Notes: a model not told the origin generated them from the letters alone. DNA of 64,000 bases from an uncultured Erysipelotrichaceae bacterium (GCA_902802355.1 CADCLU010000005.1:1-64000); one strand, 5' to 3'. Shown: positions 8,750-17,940, numbered from the stretch's first letter. Translations and numbers: made by a program.

Positions 8750-9553
8750 TTAATCCCTCGAGGAAGAAGCCGAACTTGAAGCGCTCGCAATCAAGAGAAG
8801 AACACGGTAGATGAGCTCAAGAAGAGCGATGACCATGTCGTTGATGTATTCGATGTTATAGAGACGGAAGAGTTCTTTGCACATTCCGATTTCTTCTTCG
8901 GTAGCAAGATTATCTCTACGCATGACCTCAATGGCCTTCTCTTGAGCCTTTTTCTCGGTCTTAAGAACGACTATCGACATGATGAAGGAGATGACGTAGA
9001 AGAGTAAGCCTAATAAGCTTAGAAGAATCGACCATAGGCCAATCGTATGGAAGAAGATGATATCAAGGGCGACGCCTATGGCCACAAGCGGGACAAAGGC
9101 AAGAGGCCCGAAATAGATAAGAGGTGTGAGGACGATTCTTGTCTTCATGTCTTTATCGCCTTCTTTATCGAGGACGGCAAGTGACGATTTTTGAGCGGCC
9201 ATCGCAAGAGAAGAGATGCTCCTCTTCTTAACGGTCCATCTCCTTAGACGGACTTTCTTGAAATAATGCGAATAGCTGTTTCCAAAAAGGAAAGAACCGG
9301 TGACGCTGACCCTGATGTGGTTTAGGCCTTCTTTATCGAGGAGGGTTCTAGCGATTTCTTCGCCGTTTTGTCCCCTACTATTCTGCACGCGGTTGAATCT
9401 CACGTACTTGATGGCAAGAGTGATTTCCACCCCAAGAGCGAAGATGCTCACTAAGCCGATAAGGACAATGACGATGAATAATGCGATGGCGATGCCATCA
9501 TTAATATCGCCTAGGCCTAAAGCTTCTTCGATAAAAGCGATGAGTTGATCCAT
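8750..9553 (-). CDS. YugP-like membrane protein lacking the HExxH zinc-protease motif
   Basis: 267 residues aligning along its length with the YugP family of membrane zinc metallopeptidases: an N-terminal span, then NSRGQNGEEIARTLLDKEGL (family: SGxxGAExARxxLDxxGL), VRL, SISSLAMAA, two membrane spans, and a C-terminal helical region ending in a span. At the catalytic site the family reads AAHEVGHA; here residues 119-126 read AAQKSSLA, so both histidines and the glutamate are gone (Q121, K122, L125). The DHYDP and downstream E-F-(N/D) ligand regions are also altered. I infer a non-catalytic relative kept for another role. AGGAG ribosome site; monocistronic. Confidence 0.75.
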   Translation of the reverse strand: MDQLIAFIEEALGLGDINDGIAIALFIVIVLIGLVSIFALGVEITLAIKYVRFNRVQNSRGQNGEEIARTLLDKEGLNHIRVSVTGSFLFGNSYSHYFKKVRLRRWTVKKRSISSLAMAAQKSSLAVLDKEGDKDMKTRIVLTPLIYFGPLAFVPLVAIGVALDIIFFHTIGLWSILLSLLGLLFYVISFIMSIVVLKTEKKAQEKAIEVMRRDNLATEEEIGMCKELFRLYNIEYINDMVIALLELIYRVLLLIASASSSASSSRD

Positions 9554-9621
9554 AATATGTAACTCCTATTGTCTATATTGTAGCAAAAAAGAAGGCGACC
9601 TGAAAAATAATGCATAGATAA

Positions 9622-9651
9622 GAAAAAGCAGCGAGCTAATTGCCCGCTGCT
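9622..9651 (-). terminator. Intrinsic terminator of the CotH-type gene
   Basis: Seven-base stem AGCAGCG/CGCTGCT followed on the minus strand by TTTTTC, just after the stop at 9671. Confidence 0.8.
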
Positions 9652-9670
9652 CTTTTTGTAATGTGATTAA

Positions 9671-11635
9671 TTACTTGGTCGGAAGAGGAGTTCTGGTGCT
9701 ATTTGGAACCCATCTGCTCTCAAGGTAGTTAACACGCTCGGCAAGCCATTTAAGGGTCTCGGCCTGAGCGCTTGCGCGATCGCTGACGTTGACGAATGGT
9801 CTTCTAAGCTCGCCGGAGTTGACGCCATCACCGTTGAAGTAGCTGCCGACGTTGTTGTCAGAAGCCTGGGTGGTTGTCCACTTGGTGAAGTTCTTGGCGT
9901 ACTCAGCATCGTAGTACTTATAGAAGGTTCTGGCTAAGGACATCATCTTCTCGAATGTCTGGTTGGTTCTGACGGTGTTCCACTTTGGAATGACGTAGTC
10001 GTTCATGAACCAGCTCATCTTGCCAAGGAGTTGGAACCACATATTGGCGGTTCTATCCATGAAGTATGGATCTTTGCCATTGCTGGTCTGCCCAGCTTTC
10101 TCGATGAAGCCTCTTCTGTTACCGAAGTTGCTGTCGAAATCCCATGGGTTGTCGAATCTTAACTTCTTATCGCCGGTGGCGGAGTTGTCGAAGGACATGT
10201 AGAAGGAAGAATAACCGACATCTGGTGGTAAGCAGACCGCGTTGATGATGAAGCCTTCGGCCCAAGCGTTGCAGTCAAAATGCTTTTCGATGGCTTGCTT
10301 GACGGTGGTGCCAGCTGGGGCAGCGATCATCTGGTTGTTGTCATTGATGTCTTTGGCGGAGTTGTTCTTGGAACCTTCGGCTAAGACTTTGAAGAGAGCC
10401 TGAAGTCTGTTCTTCATCCAAGTGACCTGGGCGCTGTTGGAGGCGTTAGTCTGCTGGTTGGTGCCAGCTGTGCTGTCGGTGATGTCAGAGTTCATGGTGT
10501 AAGTCGTGACAATACCTAAGCCAGAGTTGGCTAAGCAGCTCTCGATGTTGTAGCTGTTTCTGGTGAAGTAATTGCCGTAATCGATTTCGAAGGTTGGGTC
10601 ACCCTCGGCGCCTTTCTGGGCTTCGTTACGGGCATAGTAGTCGAGTTCGAAGTTGTAGCCGATAGCGGTCGATGTGATCGGGACGGTGGTTTTCTCACCG
10701 GTCTCTGGATCGATGACATCCTCTTCTGGTTCTGGGAGGTTGATACGGCCATCTTTGACCTCTTTTTGTTCAGCGAGCATATACATGCCCCAGTAAGTGT
10801 TGTTGAGATAGACGGAGACTGGAGTGTAGTCGGTGCTCCAAACCTTGGAATCATCAGCGATGACGCCCTTGGAGAGCTCTAAACCTAAGGCAGTTCTGGA
10901 AATGGTGGTGTCCTTAGCATCTGCTAAGAGGACCCACTTCTTGAATTTTTTGTTGCCATTGAGGCCAAGCATCGACTGTTTCTTGTCGAACTTAATCTGG
11001 AAGCCTTTCTTATCGAAGCCAGCGGTCTGGTTGCCTCTGACCTTCATAGTGGCAGCAAGGTTCTTGGTGGTGTTGTATTCGCCAGCGTTGGTGATCGTGA
11101 TGTTGCCGGAGACGGAAGGTCTTGTGATATCGGTGCTTCTGGCGGCAGTCGCGAAGTTGGCGTTTGGGTCGGTGGCATCAAAGGCGAATCTGATCTCTGG
11201 AAGAACGGCGTGGGTGCTGTCCATCTGTTCGTAACCGCAGGTTGAGCAGGTTCTGTACTTGACGTTGGAATTAGCGAAACGCTCGTCGTTAAGCTTGGTG
11301 CCTAAGTTCTCTTCGACCCAATTGCCGAAAGTGTGGTTAGCGGCATCCTTCTTGTCACCACATTCGGCACAGACGTGATAATGCTGGGAGGCATCGGCAG
11401 ACCACTCGGTTCCGTAGTTGTGAACGTGAACGGATGAGGAGGCCTTGGCGGTTGAGCTCGAAGCGGCGACGCTTGAGACGGATGAGCCTGCGGTTGAGGC
11501 TAAGGATGAGGTTGATGGGGATGATGGGGCCTCTGATGTTTCTGGAGCAGCACTGCTGGCTCCGCCTTCATTGACACAGCTGACGGTCATCAAAGGGAAG
11601 GCAAGAATTGTCAGGACCTTGAAAAACTTCTTCAT
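9671..11635 (-). CDS. CotH kinase family lipoprotein
   Basis: 654 residues. Signal peptide with lipobox VSC, then a Ser/Ala/Thr-rich linker, then a Cys-containing segment (HVCAECGDKK ... RTCSTCGYEQ) of the kind repeated in clostridial surface proteins, then a CotH domain: MKVRGNQTAGFDKKGFQIKF, WVLLADAKD, a YLNNTYWGMYMLAEQ strand-helix and the acidic NPWDFDSNFG segment that supplies metal-binding aspartates. CotH proteins are atypical protein kinases of spore coats or secreted proteins; the target here is unknown. Start chosen at 11635, which has AAAGGA upstream; an ATG three codons earlier overlaps that site. It stands alone with a terminator, but DUF4956 and VTC genes nearby support a shared cell-surface function. 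Confidence 0.85.
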   Translation of the reverse strand: MKKFFKVLTILAFPLMTVSCVNEGGASSAAPETSEAPSSPSTSSLASTAGSSVSSVAASSSTAKASSSVHVHNYGTEWSADASQHYHVCAECGDKKDAANHTFGNWVEENLGTKLNDERFANSNVKYRTCSTCGYEQMDSTHAVLPEIRFAFDATDPNANFATAARSTDITRPSVSGNITITNAGEYNTTKNLAATMKVRGNQTAGFDKKGFQIKFDKKQSMLGLNGNKKFKKWVLLADAKDTTISRTALGLELSKGVIADDSKVWSTDYTPVSVYLNNTYWGMYMLAEQKEVKDGRINLPEPEEDVIDPETGEKTTVPITSTAIGYNFELDYYARNEAQKGAEGDPTFEIDYGNYFTRNSYNIESCLANSGLGIVTTYTMNSDITDSTAGTNQQTNASNSAQVTWMKNRLQALFKVLAEGSKNNSAKDINDNNQMIAAPAGTTVKQAIEKHFDCNAWAEGFIINAVCLPPDVGYSSFYMSFDNSATGDKKLRFDNPWDFDSNFGNRRGFIEKAGQTSNGKDPYFMDRTANMWFQLLGKMSWFMNDYVIPKWNTVRTNQTFEKMMSLARTFYKYYDAEYAKNFTKWTTTQASDNNVGSYFNGDGVNSGELRRPFVNVSDRASAQAETLKWLAERVNYLESRWVPNSTRTPLPTK

Positions 11636-11760
11636 GAAAAACATTCCTTTCTTAAGAAGGCAACCAAAATGATTGCCCTCTTATTTCATTAAGATGTTGA
11701 CTTGCAACTCCTATTGTATACGAATAATTAATCAATATAAACTGTAGTTTATTGGTGGAA

Positions 11761-11790
11761 GAAAAAACACGCCTTATGGCGTGTATTTTT
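11761..11790 (-). terminator. Terminator of the rimP-rbfA operon
   Basis: Stem ACACGCC/GGCGTGT with ATAA loop and a run of T on the minus strand, 11 nt after the rbfA stop. Confidence 0.85.
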
Positions 11791-11800
11791 TGTTGGTGTC

Positions 11801-12166
11801 TTATTTGCTCTCTTTGTGAGCCTTTTCGATCTGTTCCTCTTCTCTTTTAAGGGCGGCGTTGATTCTCTCGTCCTTATAGAAAGTGTCATCGAGGAGGAAG
11901 GTGAGCTCAGGGACTTTGCGGAGGTCTATCTTCTTGGCTAAGGAACTCCTTACATAACCTTTGCAGCGGTTTAATTCGGCAAGGTTTTGCAGAGGATATT
12001 TCGCTCCAAGGAAGGAAACATAGACTTTCGCGAACGAATAATCGTTAGCGACGATGACCTCGTTGACCGATGGCATGCCGATATGCGAGTTCTTGAGCTC
12101 GAACATCAATATGTCGGAGATGTTCCTAGCGATGACGGCTTTGATTCTGCCATTCCTATCTGCCAT
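11801..12166 (-). CDS. rbfA: Ribosome-binding factor A
   Basis: Single KH-like domain protein of 121 residues that binds the 30S subunit during late 16S rRNA 5'-end maturation. The start (R-IKAVIARNISDIL), the VNEVIVANDYSFAKVYVSFLG strands and the LRKVPELTFLLDDTFYKDERIN ending are family hallmarks. Last gene of the operon, 2 nt after infB, with a terminator directly downstream. Confidence 0.95.
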   Translation of the reverse strand: MADRNGRIKAVIARNISDILMFELKNSHIGMPSVNEVIVANDYSFAKVYVSFLGAKYPLQNLAELNRCKGYVRSSLAKKIDLRKVPELTFLLDDTFYKDERINAALKREEEQIEKAHKESK

Positions 12167-12168
12167 AA

Positions 12169-14031
12169 CTACTCCTTATCGACCATCTCGTAGCCTTCGA
12201 CGATGTCGCCTTCTTTGATGTCGTTGTAATTCTTGATCGAGATGCCGCATTCGTATCCTTCACGGACCTCTTTGGCATCGTCTTTGAATCTCTTCAAGCC
12301 AGCGAGTTCGCCAGTATAGACGACAACGCCTGCTCTAAGAAGACGGATCTTGCTTCCGGCTTTGATGGTGCCGCTAGTGACATAAGAACCGCCGATGGTG
12401 CCGATCTTTGAGATCTTGTAGATGTGTCTGATCTCAGCCTGACCGGTGACCTGCTCGACCTGTTCGGCCTTATACATACCTTTGACGAGGGCCTCGATCT
12501 CTTCGAGTACTTCGTAGATGATCTGGTGGGTTCTGATTTCGACGCCGGCCTCATTGGCTTTGGCGGTGATGCGGGCATCTGGGCGGATGTTGAAGCCGTA
12601 GATGATGGCCTTAGAGGCTTGGGCAAGGAGAAGGTCGCTATCGTTGATAGCGCCAGCACTCGCAGCCAAGACCTTGATCTTGACCTGGTCGTTGCTTTGC
12701 TTCTCGATGTTGGCTTTCATGGCCTCAGCGGAGCCTTCCGTATCGGCTTTGATGATGATATTGACTTCTTGGATCTTTCCGGCGTTGACGAGGTTGTTGA
12801 GATCGCTAAGAGACATGGCCGCACTGGCGCTTCTCTCCTGCTTTTGTTTCTCAAGGGCGCGTCTTTCGGCGATTTCTTTGGCTTCTTTCTCAGTTGGGAA
12901 AGCCATGAAACGGTCGCCTGCCATTGGGACGGCGGATAAACCGGTGACGGCCACTGGGGTGGATGGGCCGGCGGATTTGAGGACGGCGTTATATTCATTT
13001 GTCATCCTTCTGATCTTGCCGTATATCTCGCCGACGACGACGTAGTCGCTGGCGGCGATGGTGCCGTTTTGGACAAGGAGCGTGGCTTTTGGGCCCTCAC
13101 CCTTATCGAGTTTGGCTTCGAGGACGGTACCGATGGCGAATCTGTTTGGATTGGCTTTAAGCTCCATCATCTCGGCTTTGAGGAGGATGGCATCGAGGAG
13201 GTCGTCGATTCCTTTGCCGGTTTTGGCGGAGACTTCGACGGTCATGACATCGCCACCGTAATCCTCGGCGATGACGTCATGGGCCATGAGCTCATTCTTG
13301 ACTCTGTCTGGGTCGGCTCCTGGCTTATCCATCTTGTTGATGGCGACGATGATCTCGCAGTTGGCGGCTTTGGCGTGGTTGATGGCCTCGATGGTCTGAG
13401 GCATGACGCCGTCATCGGCAGCGACGACGAGGACGGTGATGTCAGTCGCATCCGCACCACGGGCTCTCATGGCCGTGAAGGCTTCGTGCCCTGGGGTGTC
13501 GATGATGGTGATTTTCTTTCCTTTGTGGTCTTTCTGGTAAGCGCCGATGGCTTGGGAGATGCCGCCGGCCTCTTTGGAACAGAGGTCACTATGTCTGATG
13601 GCGTCGATGATCGAGGTCTTGCCGTGGTCGACGTGGCCCATGACGGAAACGACTGGGGCACGCTCAACTAAGGAAGAAGGATCATCTTCGATCTTGAGGT
13701 CTTCGAAATGCTCGGCATCGACGATTTCCTCTTTCTTGAAGTCATAGCCGTACTCTAAGCAGATGGTGCCGATCATCTCATCATCGAGCAACTGATTGAT
13801 GGTGACGGCTTTGCCATTCATGAACATGTATTTGATGATGGATGGGATAGGAACGTTGATGGCTTTGGAGAGCTCAGCGACCGTAAGCGGTTTGGAGTAG
13901 ACGAAGACACCGCCGTTGACCTTGGCGAAATCCTCTTTCTTCTTCGGACGGGATTCGAAGTTGGCCTGACGGAAACCGCTATGGTTTTTGTTTTGGCCAC
14001 CCTTCTTGTTATTGAACTGCGGTTTTTTCAT
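12169..14031 (-). CDS. infB: Translation initiation factor IF-2
   Basis: GTPase that brings initiator tRNA to the 30S subunit. 620 residues, a short IF-2: the N-terminal region before the conserved IF2-N helix is only ~45 residues of basic, Asn/Gln-rich sequence. G1 is [10 protein letters not shown]3 DTPGHEAF, G4 NKMDK. Domains II, III and C2 follow to a clean end. The start overlaps the end of the L7Ae-like gene by 23 bp, with GAAAGGAG before the ATG. Confidence 0.97.
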   Translation of the reverse strand: MKKPQFNNKKGGQNKNHSGFRQANFESRPKKKEDFAKVNGGVFVYSKPLTVAELSKAINVPIPSIIKYMFMNGKAVTINQLLDDEMIGTICLEYGYDFKKEEIVDAEHFEDLKIEDDPSSLVERAPVVSVMGHVDHGKTSIIDAIRHSDLCSKEAGGISQAIGAYQKDHKGKKITIIDTPGHEAFTAMRARGADATDITVLVVAADDGVMPQTIEAINHAKAANCEIIVAINKMDKPGADPDRVKNELMAHDVIAEDYGGDVMTVEVSAKTGKGIDDLLDAILLKAEMMELKANPNRFAIGTVLEAKLDKGEGPKATLLVQNGTIAASDYVVVGEIYGKIRRMTNEYNAVLKSAGPSTPVAVTGLSAVPMAGDRFMAFPTEKEAKEIAERRALEKQKQERSASAAMSLSDLNNLVNAGKIQEVNIIIKADTEGSAEAMKANIEKQSNDQVKIKVLAASAGAINDSDLLLAQASKAIIYGFNIRPDARITAKANEAGVEIRTHQIIYEVLEEIEALVKGMYKAEQVEQVTGQAEIRHIYKISKIGTIGGSYVTSGTIKAGSKIRLLRAGVVVYTGELAGLKRFKDDAKEVREGYECGISIKNYNDIKEGDIVEGYEMVDKE

Positions 14032-14335
14032 CTTTTTCTCCTTTCTTGAGCTTAAGAAGATAGCTCATGGCGGCTTTTTTGCCGATGATGCCGAGGAATT
14101 TGATCTCAGCATGGCCTAAGGCTTTGCCGAGTTCCTTCGACGTGAAGGTCTGTGAGAGAGGTTTGTGGGCGCGTTTGATTCTCCCAAGGGTGCGAAGAGA
14201 TTCTCCGCTATCGATGTCGGTAGCGGTTACCACGAGGGTGACTTCGCTCATTCTCCTATGAAGCTCCTCACCGATGATGACCTGGTGAGTCGGATATAAG
14301 AGACCTAGGAATCCTAACGCGTCATTCTGGCTCAT
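14009..14335 (-). CDS. L7Ae/L30e-family protein (YlxQ-like)
   Basis: 108 residues with the L7Ae fold (LGFLGLLYPTHQVIIGEE, then VVTATDIDSGES, and late VKFLGII-type strand). In Bacillus the equivalent YlxQ sits at the same place between ylxR and infB; it is a putative RNA-binding protein. Overlaps ylxR by 4 bp and infB by 23 bp, so translation is probably coupled. The basic C-terminal tail ([10 protein letters not shown]) fits RNA binding. Confidence 0.85.
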   Translation of the reverse strand: MSQNDALGFLGLLYPTHQVIIGEELHRRMSEVTLVVTATDIDSGESLRTLGRIKRAHKPLSQTFTSKELGKALGHAEIKFLGIIGKKAAMSYLLKLKKGEKDEKTAVQ

Positions 14336-14571
14336 AGCTTCTCCAAGAGTTCCTCTTCTTCTTTGCTGATTGGACGATGGAGGTAACGGTTTAAGGAGCC
14401 TTTTTTGACGGCGTCCTTTCCACTACCCTTTTTGAGATAAACCCCTCGTCCTTTGAGGGTTTTCTCTTCATCAAGGATGAGTTTGTCATCCTTTATCACG
14501 AGACGGAGGAGCGTCTCACGCGGGAAACGCTTGCGTGAGACGATGTCCGTTCTGTCGTTGACTATTTTCAT
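14332..14571 (-). CDS. ylxR: YlxR family (DUF448) protein
   Basis: 79 residues between nusA and the L7Ae-like gene, as in Bacillus. The conserved arginine-rich segment (RKRFPRETLLRLVI) and GRGVYLKK are present, giving a small RNA-binding fold. The N-terminus is shorter than usual and lacks the Cys/Arg segment (RxCVxC-type) seen in many relatives. Its ATG shares one base with the nusA stop (TAATG), a classic translational coupling. Confidence 0.88.
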   Translation of the reverse strand: MKIVNDRTDIVSRKRFPRETLLRLVIKDDKLILDEEKTLKGRGVYLKKGSGKDAVKKGSLNRYLHRPISKEEEELLEKL

Positions 14572-16415
14572 TATCTGAGATCGTCGTCGTACTCGTCGTT
14601 GTACTCGTACTCGAGATTCTCGTCTTCCTCGTTGTAGTAGTCGGCCTCATTCTCTTCTTCGGCCTCAACCTCAGCGAGTTCCTCCTCTGTGTAGATCGGC
14701 ATGGTGTTCATGAGAGGCTCAAGAGGTTTCTCGTGGGCGATCTCTTTCTCACTGATCTTGCGAGGACGCTTCTCCTCTTTCTTGACGGAGTGCTTCTTGC
14801 CGGTCTCGACCTTCTTCTCGGTCTTGGTGTTGAGGGATTTCTCAAGCTCATCAAGGGAGGTTGTGGTCTTGACTTCGACTTTCACCTCTGGCTCTGGTTC
14901 CTTGACTGGCTCAGGTTCAGCGATTGGCTCAACCTCATCAAGGATTTTGCCAGGTTTGACTTTGGTGACAGGCTTCTTGGCGACAACGATTGGGGCCTCC
15001 TCAACGATTGGGGTCTCCGGAGCCTCTTCTTCGGCGGCAAGGGCGGCTTTCTCTTGCTCTTCGGCCTGACGGAGGGCTTCACGCTCCTCGGCGAGGCGGA
15101 GCGAACGCTCAGCGTAGTTGACACGCTCTTTGGCGCGCTTGTCTTCTTCGACTCTGGCTCTGATATCTTCGATGGATTCGAATTCGATGCCATCATCGAG
15201 GGCTTTCTGCTCCTCGTAGATCTCGATGGAGTAGCCGGTAAGTCTCTTGGCTAAACGGATGTTGGCGTTCTTCTTGCCAAGAGCGACATAGTACTGATCG
15301 TCTTTGACGACGGCGATGGCGGATTTGCCTTCTTCCTCGGTCTCAGGTTTGATGGCTACGCCAACGACCTGGGCTGGGCGGAGGGATTCGGCGATGTAGA
15401 GAGATGGATCTTCGCTATATGGGATGATGTCGATCTTCTCTTTCTCGTGGCTGTTGCCAAGTTGCGCGACTATCTTCTGGATGCGGCTTCCACCCTGACC
15501 GATGCAAGCGCCGGTTGGGTCGATGTCCTCTTTGGTCGAATAGACGGCCACTTTGGAACGGAGGCCAGCGATACGGGCGATGCCTTTGATGATGACAACG
15601 CCTTCATAGATTTCGTGGATTTCCTCTTCGAAGAGTCTCTTTAAGAAGCCTTCGGAGGAACGGGTGACTTCGATCTGAGGTCCTTTCTTGACGCCGTCGA
15701 CATCGACGCTCTTGACCTCCTGGATATAGACCTTGATGGTCTCGCCTGGTTTGAAGTACTCATCGCCGATCATGTCTTTCTTATTGAGTTCGATGACGGT
15801 TCTTCCGACCTTGATGGCGACACCTTTCTCATCGCTTCTTTCGACGATGCCGGTGAGCATCTCTCCGATGTGATCCTTGTAGATGTCATAGAGAGCGACT
15901 CTTTCAGCCTCGCCGATTTTGTTGCGAAGGATGGTGCGGATGCTCACGGCGGTGAGCTTCGTAAGTTCGTTGAGAGGGCAATAGATGCTATAGAAGTTGT
16001 TCAGTTTGATATTGGATTTCTCGGCCTTGACGAGGGCAAGAAGGTACTTGAGGTCCTCTTTCTCCTTCTTCTCTTCGCCTCTTGGGCGCTTGAGATAATC
16101 GATCTCCTCCTCTAAATGGGCGATCGTTTTCTCGCAATCCTCTTTGGCGTCTTCCTTGCTGATCTCGAGGTAATCGTCTTCGACTTCCTTGACGATCTTC
16201 TTCTTCTGGCAAAGGGTGGCATGGACGCTGCCATCCTCCTCCTCGATGATCTTGGCTTCGACGATGGCGTCGTCTCCGCCTTTGAGGAACTTGATGTAAG
16301 AGGTCTCCATGGCCTCCTTCAATGCGGCTAAGACGGAATCGCGGCTGATTCCTTTGCCTTCAGCGATGGCGTTGATGAGCTCGCTGAACGTCATTTCCTT
16401 TTTCTCTTCTTCCAT
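14571..16415 (-). CDS. nusA: Transcription termination/antitermination factor NusA
   Basis: RNA polymerase-associated pausing and termination factor. N-terminal NusA domain to ~150, S1 domain around GEMLTGIVERSDEKGVAIKVG, then two KH domains (RIAGLRSKVAVYS..DPTGACIGQGGSRIQKI and the YYVALGKKNANIRLAKRL part). After residue ~395 comes a long low-complexity tail rich in E, K, P and V that ends in a very acidic stretch (EEDENLEYEYNDEYDDDLR). Total 614 residues versus ~370 for Bacillus NusA, so the tail is ~200 residues of extra sequence, possibly an acidic interaction arm. Confidence 0.95.
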   Translation of the reverse strand: MEEEKKEMTFSELINAIAEGKGISRDSVLAALKEAMETSYIKFLKGGDDAIVEAKIIEEEDGSVHATLCQKKKIVKEVEDDYLEISKEDAKEDCEKTIAHLEEEIDYLKRPRGEEKKEKEDLKYLLALVKAEKSNIKLNNFYSIYCPLNELTKLTAVSIRTILRNKIGEAERVALYDIYKDHIGEMLTGIVERSDEKGVAIKVGRTVIELNKKDMIGDEYFKPGETIKVYIQEVKSVDVDGVKKGPQIEVTRSSEGFLKRLFEEEIHEIYEGVVIIKGIARIAGLRSKVAVYSTKEDIDPTGACIGQGGSRIQKIVAQLGNSHEKEKIDIIPYSEDPSLYIAESLRPAQVVGVAIKPETEEEGKSAIAVVKDDQYYVALGKKNANIRLAKRLTGYSIEIYEEQKALDDGIEFESIEDIRARVEEDKRAKERVNYAERSLRLAEEREALRQAEEQEKAALAAEEEAPETPIVEEAPIVVAKKPVTKVKPGKILDEVEPIAEPEPVKEPEPEVKVEVKTTTSLDELEKSLNTKTEKKVETGKKHSVKKEEKRPRKISEKEIAHEKPLEPLMNTMPIYTEEELAEVEAEEENEADYYNEEDENLEYEYNDEYDDDLR

Positions 16416-16431
16416 GTTTTGCTTTCCTTTC

Positions 16432-16893
16432 TTAGAACTTTATGGCTAAGCGCGCTTTGTCGATGTTTGAACGCGCTAACGAGAGCGTCTTTTTGCGGCC
16501 TTTGACTCTGATTTCGAGTTTGATCTCCTCTTCTGTTACTTCCTTTAGGTCGCCTTCGAGGAAGTTGTACCCTTCGTAAGGGTTCACTAGGTGGACATTG
16601 ACGAACTCACCGACGTATTTGGCGAGTTTCTCTAGACGAAGCGGTTTCTCAGAGCCTGCGCTAGAGACGTCAAGCATGTACGCTTCGTTGATGGGGTCCT
16701 CTTTATCGAGAAGAGGATTGATGATGTCGCTTACCTTCACGATGTCATCAAGCGAGATCGGCGCATCGCGGTCGACCACGAGATGGAGCGTGAGGCCTTC
16801 TTTGTTTCGGCTTAAGGACACATCTGCGAGCTCGTAACCTTCTTTCTCCAAGGTCGGCTCAAGAAGCTCCTTCACCTTATCAAGTAATCCCAT
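16432..16893 (-). CDS. rimP: Ribosome maturation factor RimP
   Basis: 153 residues starting MGLLDKVKELLEPTLEKEGYELADV; AGGAGG lies just before this ATG, whereas the longer open frame upstream covers the leader hairpins. RimP helps 30S assembly. The two-domain plan (N-terminal alpha/beta with LHLVVDRD, C-terminal Sm-like fold with the LDVSSAGSEKPL signature) is complete. First gene of the operon. Confidence 0.95.
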   Translation of the reverse strand: MGLLDKVKELLEPTLEKEGYELADVSLSRNKEGLTLHLVVDRDAPISLDDIVKVSDIINPLLDKEDPINEAYMLDVSSAGSEKPLRLEKLAKYVGEFVNVHLVNPYEGYNFLEGDLKEVTEEEIKLEIRVKGRKKTLSLARSNIDKARLAIKF

Positions 16894-16990
16894 TTGCCCT
16901 CCTAAAATTAGAAAGAGTGGTCCTAATGGGCCACTCAATTCGATATGTATTGAGCTAGCGGAGCCGCTTCCGCGGGTCTTCCACCGCGAG
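16894..16990 (-). ncRNA. Structured rimP mRNA leader
   Basis: Between the promoter and rimP the leader can fold into four consecutive hairpins: CGCGG/CCGCG (16971-16988), AGCGG/CCGCT (16957-16968), CTCAAT/ATTGAG (16934-16954) and GAGTGG/CCACTC (16915-16936), the last two competing for the same bases. A rimP leader RNA motif is known from Firmicutes; whether this one belongs to it needs a covariance-model search. The position and compactness fit autoregulation of the operon. Confidence 0.5.
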
Positions 16991-16991
16991 T

Positions 16992-17020
16992 ATTATGCAC
17001 TAGTTAAAGCGTATACGCAA
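16992..17020 (-). promoter_or_regulatory. Promoter of the rimP-nusA-infB operon
   Basis: -35 TTGCGT (17015-17020) and -10 CATAAT (16992-16997) with a 17-bp spacer. The start site would be near 16985, giving a ~90-nt leader. Confidence 0.6.
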
Positions 17021-17027
17021 GCGCATA

Positions 17028-17053
17028 AAGAAAAAGCGGTGACCTGCACCGCT
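17028..17053 (-). terminator. Terminator of lipoprotein array member 5
   Basis: AGCGGTG/CACCGCT stem, short loop, TTTTTC run on the minus strand. It directly precedes the rimP promoter. Confidence 0.8.
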
Positions 17054-17058
17054 ATCGC

Positions 17059-17859
17059 TTATGAGAGTTCTGCCGTCTCTAGGTATCTTTCCCAGCCTGT
17101 TGGCAAAGTGATTTCGACCTCTTCTTTCTGTTCCAAGAAGAAACCGCATTCCCAGCTTGAGCCGTCTGGGTAATTCGCCTTTATCTTCGCCGATGTGAAA
17201 GCGAAATTGTCATAGCTCAGCTCGTAAACCTCAGTTGTGGTTTTTCTGTCTTTCCTAAGGGTATCGACCGCTTTGATGGTAAGATTGCCTTCCCCTTTTG
17301 AGTAATACTTCGTCTCGGTCGTTAGTTTGTTATAATCATCGTCATCCACAATAAGGCCGAAGATCTTGGACTTTTCCTCTTCGAAAACATATGGGTCGAT
17401 GAGGACTTCAGGAAGATGTTTCATTCTCGCAAGGCCGTCATCGTAATAAGAGCGTTCGAAGTCGGTTTTGCTTTGTTTCAGAGAATAGGCATAAACATTG
17501 GGGGCGCTGCCTTCGTGAAAAAAGGAGTAATAAAGAACTTTTAGATGCTCTTCGTCATTGACCAAATAATACTTGTTTTGGCCCTTATCCCCCACGCTGA
17601 CCTCGGCAGAGAATTCGCCATCGGCGTTGGAGCGTAACACGGCATGTTCCGTGGTGGTGACCTCTTTTCCGCCATTCGTCTCGTCCTTGGTGACCGACTT
17701 GTAATTGAGCCTGAGCTCATAATTCTCGATCTCGGTTTTCTGGAAAGCGATTGCATCCCTGATGCTCCCCACTTCCGCGGTATCAACGATCTCAGGCCCT
17801 AGGCAAGAAGAAAGAACCGCAAGAGAAGCTAAACCAAATAATACATTCTGTTTTCTCAT
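17059..17859 (-). CDS. Lipoprotein of a five-member tandem family (member 5)
   Basis: 266 residues, no recognised family. Lipobox VLSSC with the lipidated cysteine at residue 19. Shared family landmarks: an N-terminal AIAFQKTEIENYEL helix-strand, a YYSKGEGNLTIK strand at 185-196, and a C-terminal ITLPTGWERYLE. The pattern of alternating polar and hydrophobic strands suggests a beta-rich secreted domain of the type found in lipoproteins that bind ligands or other proteins, but I do not assign a function. Has its own promoter module and terminator, so it is expressed independently of its neighbours. It is the most divergent of the array. Confidence 0.8.
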   Translation of the reverse strand: MRKQNVLFGLASLAVLSSCLGPEIVDTAEVGSIRDAIAFQKTEIENYELRLNYKSVTKDETNGGKEVTTTEHAVLRSNADGEFSAEVSVGDKGQNKYYLVNDEEHLKVLYYSFFHEGSAPNVYAYSLKQSKTDFERSYYDDGLARMKHLPEVLIDPYVFEEEKSKIFGLIVDDDDYNKLTTETKYYSKGEGNLTIKAVDTLRKDRKTTTEVYELSYDNFAFTSAKIKANYPDGSSWECGFFLEQKEEVEITLPTGWERYLETAELS

Positions 17860-17880
17860 TCTCTGTTCCTCGCTTTCTCA

Positions 17881-17910
17881 AAGATACTCTTTTTGAGGAG
17901 GCAAAATCCA
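17881..17910 (-). promoter_or_regulatory. Conserved promoter module of the lipoprotein array
   Basis: On the minus strand TGGATTT, ~13 bp, then AAAGAGTATCTT. The same arrangement precedes every member of the array. TATCTT is a candidate -10; the start codon follows ~20 nt later with a GAGG ribosome site. Confidence 0.45.
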
Positions 17911-17940
17911 GCCCTTTGGAGAAGGATTTGCGGGGAATAA

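Noticed and set aside
12424-13671. Long frames on the plus strand opposite infB, nusA and the pot genes
   Set aside because: Antisense shadows of well-identified genes with skewed Asp/Gly or Ser/Arg composition.
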